This document shows positions 1 to 6,965 of a DNA stretch of 22,777 bases, piece by piece. Source of the stretch: an uncultured Oxalobacteraceae bacterium (GTDB lineage Bacteria; Pseudomonadota; Gammaproteobacteria; Burkholderiales; Burkholderiaceae); assembly GCA_946479255.1 (NCBI GenBank), contig CAMLFK010000053.1:1-22777 (forward strand). Direction: 5' to 3'. Every line of letters starts with the position of its first letter. The first letter of the stretch is position 1. Both the position numbers and the translations under genes were made by a program. Below the pieces are notes generated by a model. The model searched no databases. It was not told where the DNA came from and saw nothing but the letters and a program-made list of their open reading frames with translations.

Positions 1-474
1 GATCACGCGTTCGGCGGCGCGGCGGTAGTCGGGATCGGTGATGTCCATGTTCTGCCGGTGCCCGTACTCTGCGCGTCCATTGGGCCGGACGACCAGGACG
101 TTGGGATGCTTGCGCGCCAGCCAGGTGGGGATCGCGTAGGTTGGCGTGCCGACGATGACCTTGATGCCCTCCTTGTGGAAAGCGGCCAGCATGCGGTCCA
201 CGTGGGTAAAGTCGAACACGCCTTCGCTGCGTTCCAGCGTCCCCCAGGTCGATTCGGCAATCCGCACGACGTTGATGCCCGCCTCTTTCATCATGCGGGC
301 GTCCTGCTCGACGCGGTCGACCGGCGCATACTCGCTGTAGTAGGCCACGCCGTACAGAACCGTGTCGGGCAGCTTCGCGGCTCCCGCTGCGCTTCCATGC
401 AACAGTGCCAAGGCACCCGCGGCCAGGGCACTTCGTACAACTTGTCCTACTGTCCTCATCCCTACCGTCCTCAT
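1..474 (-). CDS. GH42 beta-galactosidase, exported, N-terminal part (cut by window edge)
   Basis: Only the first 158 codons are inside the window; the gene continues past base 1. A short signal-peptide-like stretch (VVRSALAAGALALLHGSAAGA) leads into the start of a TIM barrel. The residues GVAYYSEY, then an Asp-Ala-Arg-Met-Met-Lys-Glu-Ala-Gly-Ile-Asn-Val-Val-Arg helix, ESTWGTLERSEGVFDF, TPTYAIPTWLARKHP and RQNMDI are typical of the N-terminal end of glycoside hydrolase family 42 beta-galactosidases. Such enzymes hydrolyse beta-galactosides; the signal peptide places this one in the periplasm or outside. The catalytic acid/base and nucleophile lie beyond the window, so activity cannot be judged. 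Two in-frame ATGs (474 and 459) are created by a near-perfect 15-base tandem repeat. The first has a GAGA stretch upstream and is used here. It is divergent from the gene at 676. Confidence 0.85.
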   Translation of the reverse strand, partial: MRTVGMRTVGQVVRSALAAGALALLHGSAAGAAKLPDTVLYGVAYYSEYAPVDRVEQDARMMKEAGINVVRIAESTWGTLERSEGVFDFTHVDRMLAAFHKEGIKVIVGTPTYAIPTWLARKHPNVLVVRPNGRAEYGHRQNMDITDPDYRRAAERVI

Positions 475-525
475 CCCGTCTCTCTTTATGTTATTTAAGC
501 CGTAAACCACCAAGGCAGAAGCGAG

Positions 526-592
526 GATAACGATAACATACGCCCGCCGCCAATAACTTTTTCGTGCTGCTTGATATCGCTTCGGTGATAAC
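526..592. promoter_or_regulatory. Candidate operator: three GATAAC copies between divergent genes
   Basis: The 201-base gap between the GH42 gene and the divergent gene at 676 carries the hexamer GATAAC at 526-531, 532-537 (directly adjacent) and 587-592. Just before the third copy is a short inverted repeat, TATCGC-TTCG-GTGATA. The stretch around 481-600 is also more AT-rich than the coding DNA. A carbohydrate regulator site would fit a GH42 gene, but no regulator gene is in view and no clear -35/-10 pair was found. This is a pattern only. Confidence 0.2.
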
Positions 593-675
593 GACCACGA
601 CATCCGCGCGGGGGCGGCCTGGACAGTCTGTCGCCATAAATTGCCATCCATGCCTTCAGATGGAGAATTCGTCGG

Positions 676-1566
676 ATGAGCCTGGTATTGCGGTCGCTGA
701 GCCGGCATGCTGGGCTACCTCAACCTTATGGGACAGCCATCTTGACATCTTCGACCCGATACCTGGTCCTTGCGGCCGCGTTCTTCGCCGGCGCCATGAC
801 GCAGGGCGCGCCGACGGCGGCTGCCGAGGCGCCTGCGGCCGGCAGCGCCGACAAATCGTCCGTGCCGAGCATCGAGGTGCCGGGGATACGCAGCCCGGCA
901 CGCTGGCCGTATCGCGCCTTCCTGAAAGGACTCGATATCTTCGACGACAAGCGTAGCCTCTCGCCGCAAGGCGTGCTGAGCTTCGTGCTGCGCCCGACAG
1001 CCCCGCTGCCGGAGAACGCCAGCGTGGCGCTCGACAGCGAGGCGGGCCGTCAGCTGCTGCCCCTTGACGGCACGCACTTCACGCTGCCGCGCATCGACAA
1101 GTTAGACCGGCGCGATACCGAATTGACGGTCGCGGTACGTGACACCCAGTTTGCCCAGGATCGCTCCGCGTCCAAGCCGGCGATGTGGGGGCTGATCGTG
1201 GAGATCGGGAATCTGCCCCTGGCCGATGTGCGCCCCCCCGGCCTGCCAGACAATGTGTTCCGGCTGGGCGACCTCAGACTGTCGTGCATGGTGTCGGCGG
1301 CTGTGTTCAAGGACCAGACGCCCTGGTTGTTCAATGCAATGTTGAGTGGATTCATTCGTTCCACCAACTGGTGCGACGCTGCGGATGCCAGCAATTTCTC
1401 CCCACGTTCCGCCCAGCGTTTCGTCGCCCTGACGATGCGCGATGGCGCGCGCGAACAGCGTTTCACTTATGCCGAGCCACGCGACCAGCTACCACTCCCA
1501 TCGCTCAAGCAGAACTGGAGCGATGAGACTCAGCTTATTATCGAGCCGGCGCCGGTGCAGCCATAA
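676..1566 (+). CDS. Exported protein of unknown function (296 aa)
   Basis: I do not recognise a named domain. A hydrophobic stretch (RYLVLAAAFFAGAMTQG) ending in Ala-rich sequence looks like a signal peptide, so the product is probably periplasmic. The annotated ATG leaves about 27 residues before that stretch. An in-frame TTG at 742 would give a more normal signal peptide, so the true start is uncertain. The mature part looks beta-rich, with a segment near residues 57-75 reading PYRAFLKGLDIFDDKRSLSP, a GDLRLSCMVS strand and a second Cys in STNWCDA that could pair with the first. It resembles uncharacterised exported proteins I associate with Oxalobacteraceae, from memory only. It is divergent from the GH42 gene; about 100 bases separate it from the next small ORF. 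Confidence 0.65.
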   Translation: MSLVLRSLSRHAGLPQPYGTAILTSSTRYLVLAAAFFAGAMTQGAPTAAAEAPAAGSADKSSVPSIEVPGIRSPARWPYRAFLKGLDIFDDKRSLSPQGVLSFVLRPTAPLPENASVALDSEAGRQLLPLDGTHFTLPRIDKLDRRDTELTVAVRDTQFAQDRSASKPAMWGLIVEIGNLPLADVRPPGLPDNVFRLGDLRLSCMVSAAVFKDQTPWLFNAMLSGFIRSTNWCDAADASNFSPRSAQRFVALTMRDGAREQRFTYAEPRDQLPLPSLKQNWSDETQLIIEPAPVQP

Positions 1567-1663
1567 GCGTTTGTCCGAAATCTATCGCTCATTGTCCAAG
1601 GCCTGTAGTGCTGCGCAAAACGCGGGTAATCATTTCAATAGCTAAATCAACTTGGGGGAGTCA

Positions 1664-1864
1664 ATGAATCACGTTCTTAATTGGAGTAAATGCCGCGTCC
1701 AAGCTGCCGGTACCCGAACAAACCGCTTACGCCGACGCGGAGCCGCGATCGGTCTTGGCACTTGCAGCATTTACAATTTTCACCCTCGCCTACAAGCCAG
1801 TGATGGCACCCTTAACACAGCGGGAAGCGTTCGATCCCGCTTGCAGTGGGGGCCCGGCCGATGA
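1664..1864 (+). CDS. Doubtful small ORF upstream of amidohydrolase (66 aa)
   Basis: This ORF starts at an ATG with a strong GGGGGAG ribosome site 4 bases before it. It ends in a TGA that overlaps an ATG at 1861 (ATGA), which is in frame with the amidohydrolase, so it could act as a coupled leader. The protein itself is Arg-rich and featureless. A second frame over the same bases, open from about 1677 to the stop at 1866-1868, reads more like a protein: it includes VPEQTAYADAEPRSV followed by a hydrophobic LALAAFTIFTLAY segment. It has no standard start codon. The region may therefore be a frameshifted small membrane-protein gene or simply non-coding 5' leader. Confidence 0.22.
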   Translation: MNHVLNWSKCRVQAAGTRTNRLRRRGAAIGLGTCSIYNFHPRLQASDGTLNTAGSVRSRLQWGPGR

Positions 1865-1875
1865 ATGAAGTAGCC

Positions 1876-3303
1876 ATGATTCGGGCCCTGCTTGTGTCTT
1901 TTTTGATCTTGACGTGCGGAGCGTGCGCTAGCACCCGTCGCGACTCATCAAAGTTGGCGGACAGTGGGGAATCGAAAATGCCCCTGATCTATGCAATTCG
2001 TAACGTGAACATCGTGTCCATGGCCAATGGTAACGAAGTGCTGAAGAGTGCAACGCTGGTTGTGCGGGAGGGGCGGATCGCATCCATCAACCAGATGATA
2101 CCGCCCGACGCCAAGATCATCGAGGGACGAGGGCGCTGGGTCATTCCCGGCCTTGTCGATATGCACGTGCACAACATAGCGGACCTTAGCTTCCGTGAAA
2201 ACTTCCCGACAAGAGGCGCGACCCTTTATTTGGACACCCAGGATTTCATGTGGTTGTATGTAGCAAATGGGGTGACGACCGCTTTTGAGTTGGGTGCGCG
2301 GGTAGAACATTTCGGCCAGAGAAATGAAATTATCAAGGGTAGAATCATCGGCCCACGGCTTGCGCTTGCGATTCCTATCGACGGCGGAAAAGGGCAGGGC
2401 AACATGGCAAACTCCCCGGAAGAAGGGCGCCAGACCGTGAGGATAGCCAAAGCACAAGGTTATGAATTCATTAAGCCGTATTCCAACTTGAATGTCGAAA
2501 CGTTTACCGCCATCGTCGAGGAAGCGAAGGTTCAAGGCATGAAGGTGGTTGGCCACATCCCCAATGCGTTTCGCGGAAGCTTGCATGAAGCGCTTCATAG
2601 CCCTTTCATGGTCGCCCATGCCGAAGAGTTCACGAAACATGCTGTCGAATTCAGTGACCTGGAAGCGCACAATTTCGCGCAGCTCGCCAAATCCAATGGC
2701 ATTTGGCTGACGCCTACGTTGACGGTGATGGAATCAATCGCCGATCAATCGCGCTCGTTGGATGGGATACGTAGCCTGCCCAGCTTGAAGTACGTCCATC
2801 CGCTCCTGCAAAGCAAGTGGCTTACCGTCAATCGGTACTTCAAGGAAGAGGACACCGGACACTCGGGGCTGCTCCGCAGAAAGGTCGAGTTCAACATGCG
2901 CCTGGTTGAGGCGTTTCGAGCGGCGGGCGTTCCAATGGTGGCCGGAACTGATGCAGGAGTGTCGGGGGTTGTCTGGGGCTTCGCCCTCCACGATGAGTTA
3001 GAGCTGCTCGTCAAGGCAGGTCTGACAAACGAAGAGGCGCTAGCGGCAGCGACGAGTTTGCCCGCCCAATGGTTGGGCCTGGGTGACCGGATCGGATCTG
3101 TGGAGGTGGGCAAATATGCCGATCTTGTACTCTTAGATGCCAATCCACTCGACAATATTGCAAATACCCGAAAAATTGCCGGTGTTTTCGCGGCCGGGCG
3201 CTGGGTCCCGTCCGAAGAGATCGACATTGCGCTGGCCGATCTGGCTCGCCGTAACAGTCGAGATAAGGAAAAGTTTGATTGGAAACAGAAAGAGAAGTAC
3301 TGA
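1876..3303 (+). CDS. Amidohydrolase, imidazolonepropionase-like, probable exported lipoprotein
   Basis: This is a metal-dependent hydrolase of the amidohydrolase superfamily, 475 aa from this start. Visible ligands are the HxH of DMHVH (97, 99), a Lys in FIKPY (200) that fits the carbamylated bridging lysine, His in GHIPN (227), His in AHAEE (248) and Asp in GTDAG (359). The composite-domain ends ANVxxI-like VREGRI and GKYADLVLLDANPL are family hallmarks. The metal centre looks complete; the substrate is unknown (the family includes Xaa-Pro and other dipeptidases). The start MIRALLVSFLILTCGAC gives a signal sequence with a Cys in an imperfect lipobox. In-frame ATGs at 1861 and 1846 are alternatives; a GAAG motif 5 bases before 1876 supports this choice. 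Codons end in A/T more often than in the neighbours, a possible sign of transfer. It converges on the PepSY gene with 6 bp between the two stops. Confidence 0.88.
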   Translation: MIRALLVSFLILTCGACASTRRDSSKLADSGESKMPLIYAIRNVNIVSMANGNEVLKSATLVVREGRIASINQMIPPDAKIIEGRGRWVIPGLVDMHVHNIADLSFRENFPTRGATLYLDTQDFMWLYVANGVTTAFELGARVEHFGQRNEIIKGRIIGPRLALAIPIDGGKGQGNMANSPEEGRQTVRIAKAQGYEFIKPYSNLNVETFTAIVEEAKVQGMKVVGHIPNAFRGSLHEALHSPFMVAHAEEFTKHAVEFSDLEAHNFAQLAKSNGIWLTPTLTVMESIADQSRSLDGIRSLPSLKYVHPLLQSKWLTVNRYFKEEDTGHSGLLRRKVEFNMRLVEAFRAAGVPMVAGTDAGVSGVVWGFALHDELELLVKAGLTNEEALAAATSLPAQWLGLGDRIGSVEVGKYADLVLLDANPLDNIANTRKIAGVFAAGRWVPSEEIDIALADLARRNSRDKEKFDWKQKEKY

Positions 3304-3309
3304 GCAGGG

Positions 3310-4632
3310 TCATTTTGCCGAGCGCGCCAAGCAACGATCAGCCAGCAGCACACATGGTGCTGAAATCGCCAGTAGCGGCATCAGCCACGAGAAACCCACG
3401 CCGGCCAGCCACCAGCCAGGCCCGAACGCGCGCCATGCTCCCTGCGGCACCTCCGGCAGCGCGAGCGCGCCTTGCCGCCTGCGCTTGAAGTACATGACCC
3501 AGCCCGACACCAAGGAAAACAGCACACCCAGCCCGAAGACCAGCAGCACGGCCTGGTTCCACCAGCCAAATTCGCCGCGGTGGAATGGAATGCCCACCCC
3601 GGTTGCCTTGCCAAACAGGGTTTGCTGGTCCCAGCCGGACTGGTACAGGACTGCGCCGCTGTAGGCATCGAGCGCAAGGTCCAGGCACCGCGCTGGCTCG
3701 CTGCGGTCGGCTACCGCCGCGCGCCACACGCCGGACTGGCCTCGTGGCGGCGTCAACTGCCATGAGGCCGCAGGCGCCATGGAACGCGCTTTCTCCAGCA
3801 CGGCCTGCCAGGACTGGGGCTGCTGTCCTTCAAGCAGCCGGGACGCCAGCGCGCGCGGAACTTGCGGGCCGGCCTGGCCGGCGGCATCGCGCAGGGTCCG
3901 GACCTGATCGCCGGCATATTTGCTCCAGGTGAGTCCGGTCAGCAGGATCGCCAGGCTGACCACGCCCAATGCCACACCGAGGAAGGCATGCCATTGGCGC
4001 CATGCCGCACGGCCGCTGCGTCCGGCGCGCGGCATCGATGCCGCCGGCCACCACAGCAAAACGCCGGTCACCAGCATCACCAGCAGCCAGCTGGCCGCCA
4101 GTTCGATCATCCAGCGCCATCCTTCGTCCTGCAGCAGCCGCGAATGTAATCGTTTGGCCCAGTTGTTAAAGCGCTCCGCGTTTGCCAGGCTGCCCAGCAC
4201 GGCGCCATTGGCCGGATCGACATACACGGTGACGGCGTCGGAAGATAAGCCGAACGAGGGCTTGCGCGGCACGGGTGCCGGCGCGTGGCCGCCGCCATGG
4301 TGCTGGTGGGCGCCGGCCGCGCCATCCTCTGGAACAAAGTTCACCTTGACCGATTGCCCGGCCAGCGCAGGCGCAAGCACCGAATGCAGCATGGTACCGG
4401 CGGGCGCCCCCCGCTGCGCCGCCGCCACGAGCTCGTCGAGCGGGCGCACCTGCGCTACGGGCGCCACCTGATCGAGATGGCGGTACAAAAGCTGCTCGAT
4501 CTGCGGTGTGAAGATGTACAGGATGCCTGTCAAGGTGGCGATCAGGGTGAATGGCGTCGCGACCAAGGCCGCCCACCAATGGATGCGCCATAGCATGGCG
4601 GTGCGGGCGCTTTTCAGGGAGGGCTGCATCAT
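3310..4632 (-). CDS. PepSY-associated inner-membrane protein (FoxB/FsrB-like iron reductase family)
   Basis: This 440-aa protein belongs to the PepSY_TM family (COG3182). Membrane segments are visible near 20-42, 178-197, 214-235, 360-383 and 408-430, with large periplasmic PepSY regions between them (VTVYVDPANGAVLG and LALDAYSGAVLY repeats). Histidines at H18, H163, H215 and H351 lie at or near membrane segments. In P. aeruginosa FoxB, a relative, haem-binding histidines support reduction of ferric siderophores; that role is inferred here. A His-rich insert HQHHGGGH at residues 109-116 sits in the first periplasmic region and could bind metal. The gene lies 4 bp after the TonB-dependent receptor stop, so the two are almost surely co-transcribed. 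A second ATG directly follows the first (4629). No strong ribosome site is seen, which suggests coupling to the upstream gene. Confidence 0.9.
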   Translation of the reverse strand: MMQPSLKSARTAMLWRIHWWAALVATPFTLIATLTGILYIFTPQIEQLLYRHLDQVAPVAQVRPLDELVAAAQRGAPAGTMLHSVLAPALAGQSVKVNFVPEDGAAGAHQHHGGGHAPAPVPRKPSFGLSSDAVTVYVDPANGAVLGSLANAERFNNWAKRLHSRLLQDEGWRWMIELAASWLLVMLVTGVLLWWPAASMPRAGRSGRAAWRQWHAFLGVALGVVSLAILLTGLTWSKYAGDQVRTLRDAAGQAGPQVPRALASRLLEGQQPQSWQAVLEKARSMAPAASWQLTPPRGQSGVWRAAVADRSEPARCLDLALDAYSGAVLYQSGWDQQTLFGKATGVGIPFHRGEFGWWNQAVLLVFGLGVLFSLVSGWVMYFKRRRQGALALPEVPQGAWRAFGPGWWLAGVGFSWLMPLLAISAPCVLLADRCLARSAK

Positions 4633-4636
4633 GTGT

Positions 4637-6808
4637 CTACTGTCCGTATGTAAAGGTCAGGCCAAGCATGACGCTGCGCGGTGCGCCCGGCGTGTACTGG
4701 TTCTGCGTATTCGGGTTGTAGGCGCCTGTACCGGAGTACGAACTGGACGCCGAATCGGCATAGCGGCGGTCCGCCAGGTTGCGCACCTGCGCCCAGGCTT
4801 CCCATGCGTTTCCCAGCTTGTAGCTGGCGCGCACATTGAACAGCGCGTGGCCAGCATATTCGGCCGTATTGGCGTTGTCCATCCAATAGCGGCCCAGGTG
4901 CAGCATTTCCAGCGCCACCCGCGCGCCCCTTGCCGGCTTGAAGCCGATTTCCGCCGACGTCACGTCACGCGGCGCCTGCGGCATCTTGTTGCCGGAATAA
5001 TCCAGGGCGGCCGCGACACGGTACTGCAGGTAGCGATGGCTGGCAATGGCCGTGGCGAAGCGTGCGTCAAACAAGCCGCTGTCGTAGTTCAGCCCCAGCT
5101 CCAGGCCCTGGCTGCGGGTGCGGCCGGCGTTGCGGTTTTCGCTGTTACCGGGCGATGCAGTATAGCTGACGATGGTGTCAACCCCGGTCAGGCGGTACAG
5201 CGCCGAGTCGAGCCGCAATCTGCCCTCCAAAAATGCCAAACGCAGTCCCAGTTCGGCATTCCGGTAGGTGGCCGGGTGCAGGTCTGGAATGCCGGTTTTG
5301 CCGTAAAGCTGGCTCACCTCGGGCGGCGTGAAGCCCTCGCTGAAATTGGCATACGCATTGGCGTTGGTGCCCAGCACATAGCTGGCCCCAAGCTTCGGGC
5401 TGAAACGCCCAAAGCTGCGCTGTTCATCCGGCGCGCCGTAATTGGTGCTGCCGGCTGGCGCCAAGCGGTTATGGTAATCATAGCGAATGCGGTCCGCACG
5501 GCCGCCGGCAACCATGCGCAAGTTCGGTATCGGCGTCGATTCCCATTGCGCGAACAGCGCGGTGTTGGCGATATCGGTCTGGTAGTCGCGCACGCCCAGC
5601 GGCTGGTTCGCGCTCGCCAGCGTATAGCGCAGGTAGCGGCCGCTGGCCACGTCGCGCTCGATATTGAGGTTGTCGCTGACATAGGGATTGTCGCTGCGGT
5701 CGATATACACGCCAGCGACCACGCGGCTATTGAGCCAGGCGAACTCCTGCTGGTGCTTCAGGTCGACGCCGCGCGAATCGACATGGTTGTTGTTGATGGT
5801 GCCTTTGCACGCACTGCCCACGCAGCCGCCGATCGTATAGCTGGGTATCTGGCCATGGTCGTTGCGGCGCCCGAACAGCGTCACCGTGGTGGTGCCGCCA
5901 AAGGTCGTCGTCCCCTCCCACGCGACATTCGCGCGCGTGGTCAGGTCCTTGCGATAGGTGAATGTGTTCAGACTTTTGCCGCGCATGTGCAGGTAATCGT
6001 TCTCGAACACGCTGCCGGTCATGGCTGAATCAAGGTCGGTACGCACCAGCGTGGCGCGCACCACCGCGTTGCCGCGCAGCGCATAGTCGGCGCGCAGGGT
6101 AAACGAATCCTTGCTTCCATAGCTGTATTGCTGCCAGTTGTCCCGGCTGCGGCGCGTGCTGTAGTGGGAAAAGCGCAAGCCGACATCGCCCCAGGTATTG
6201 CTGGCCGACGTGTCGTAGCGCGTATAGCCGCTGACGGCTTCCCGCCGCGCGCCGGCGCTGGCGGACGGCTTGCCCGACGGCGCCGCGCTCAGCGCGTTGA
6301 TGGCGCCGCCTACCGCATTGCTGCCGTACAGCGACGACGCCGGCCCCTTGACCACTTCGACCGCATCGCTGCCGGCGATATTCATTTCGTTGAGCGAGTT
6401 GTGGTTGAACACGCCCAGCGGACGGATCGGAATGCCGTCTTCCAGGTACTGGTAGACCGCATTGGTGCTGATGGGCTGACGGATGCCCATGCTGTGCTGC
6501 TCGTTGCCGAGATCGTTCCAGTAAACGCCGGCGATGCGATTGAGCACGTCGCCCATGGTTTTTGGCTTGTCGCGTTGCAGGGCTTTGCGGTCGGCCACGC
6601 CGATGGCACTGGACGTTTCCGACAGCTTGGTGGCGGCGCGGGCGCCGCTGATCACCACGGTGTCGACCAAGCGGACATCGTCCGCCTGGGCGACGCTGGA
6701 AAAGGCCGCCATCAGGGCGAATAAAAATGGCGAATACGGGAATGGCACAATGCGCAAGGCCGTGACGGGTGCGGCCGGCACGGCGGCGCGATGGTTTAAC
6801 GAAGACAT
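4637..6808 (-). CDS. TonB-dependent outer-membrane receptor
   Basis: A 723-aa outer-membrane receptor. The signal peptide ends around residue 42 (SSVAQA-DD), followed by a TonB-box-like VDTVVISG (48-55). The plug domain carries TMGDVLNRIAGVY, an IRQP turn, YLEDGIPI, VEVVKGPASSLYGSNAVGGAIN and then a 22-strand-type barrel with FSEGFTPPEVSQLYG and RNAELGLR motifs, ending in GLTFTYGQ. These receptors import ferric siderophores, haem, vitamin B12 or other metals/ligands using TonB energy. The adjacent PepSY reductase-like gene points to a ferric-siderophore or metal complex. The start at 6808 was chosen because GAGAG lies 5 bases upstream; in-frame ATGs at 6820 and 6874 are less well supported. 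A loop with two Cys (GGCVGSACKG) may form a disulfide. No Fur-box-like palindrome was found upstream. The 157 bases between this start and the kinase stop hold nothing I can name. Confidence 0.92.
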   Translation of the reverse strand: MSSLNHRAAVPAAPVTALRIVPFPYSPFLFALMAAFSSVAQADDVRLVDTVVISGARAATKLSETSSAIGVADRKALQRDKPKTMGDVLNRIAGVYWNDLGNEQHSMGIRQPISTNAVYQYLEDGIPIRPLGVFNHNSLNEMNIAGSDAVEVVKGPASSLYGSNAVGGAINALSAAPSGKPSASAGARREAVSGYTRYDTSASNTWGDVGLRFSHYSTRRSRDNWQQYSYGSKDSFTLRADYALRGNAVVRATLVRTDLDSAMTGSVFENDYLHMRGKSLNTFTYRKDLTTRANVAWEGTTTFGGTTTVTLFGRRNDHGQIPSYTIGGCVGSACKGTINNNHVDSRGVDLKHQQEFAWLNSRVVAGVYIDRSDNPYVSDNLNIERDVASGRYLRYTLASANQPLGVRDYQTDIANTALFAQWESTPIPNLRMVAGGRADRIRYDYHNRLAPAGSTNYGAPDEQRSFGRFSPKLGASYVLGTNANAYANFSEGFTPPEVSQLYGKTGIPDLHPATYRNAELGLRLAFLEGRLRLDSALYRLTGVDTIVSYTASPGNSENRNAGRTRSQGLELGLNYDSGLFDARFATAIASHRYLQYRVAAALDYSGNKMPQAPRDVTSAEIGFKPARGARVALEMLHLGRYWMDNANTAEYAGHALFNVRASYKLGNAWEAWAQVRNLADRRYADSASSSYSGTGAYNPNTQNQYTPGAPRSVMLGLTFTYGQ

Positions 6809-6965
6809 CGTGGCTCTCATGTTCGGGTAAGCTGCCGCAGGCGGCCGGTGGCGGGCGCGGACGGCAGGATTCATTGCAGACGAGCATATTCGCCCGCTTC
6901 AAGGCATCATCGGCCAGCCGGGTTTGCTCTACTTTGGCGTACCAGTACGGGACGACCTTGAGCGT

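Noticed and set aside
742..747. TTGACA as a -35 box
   Set aside because: No acceptable -10 hexamer lies 16-18 bases downstream and it sits within the likely start of the exported-protein gene.
4508..6028. 506-codon open frame on the plus strand over the TonB receptor
   Set aside because: Antisense to a clear receptor gene; composition typical of shadow frames.
6809..6965. Fur box or terminator between kinase and TonB receptor
   Set aside because: No GATAAT-type palindrome and no GC hairpin followed by a T-run was found.
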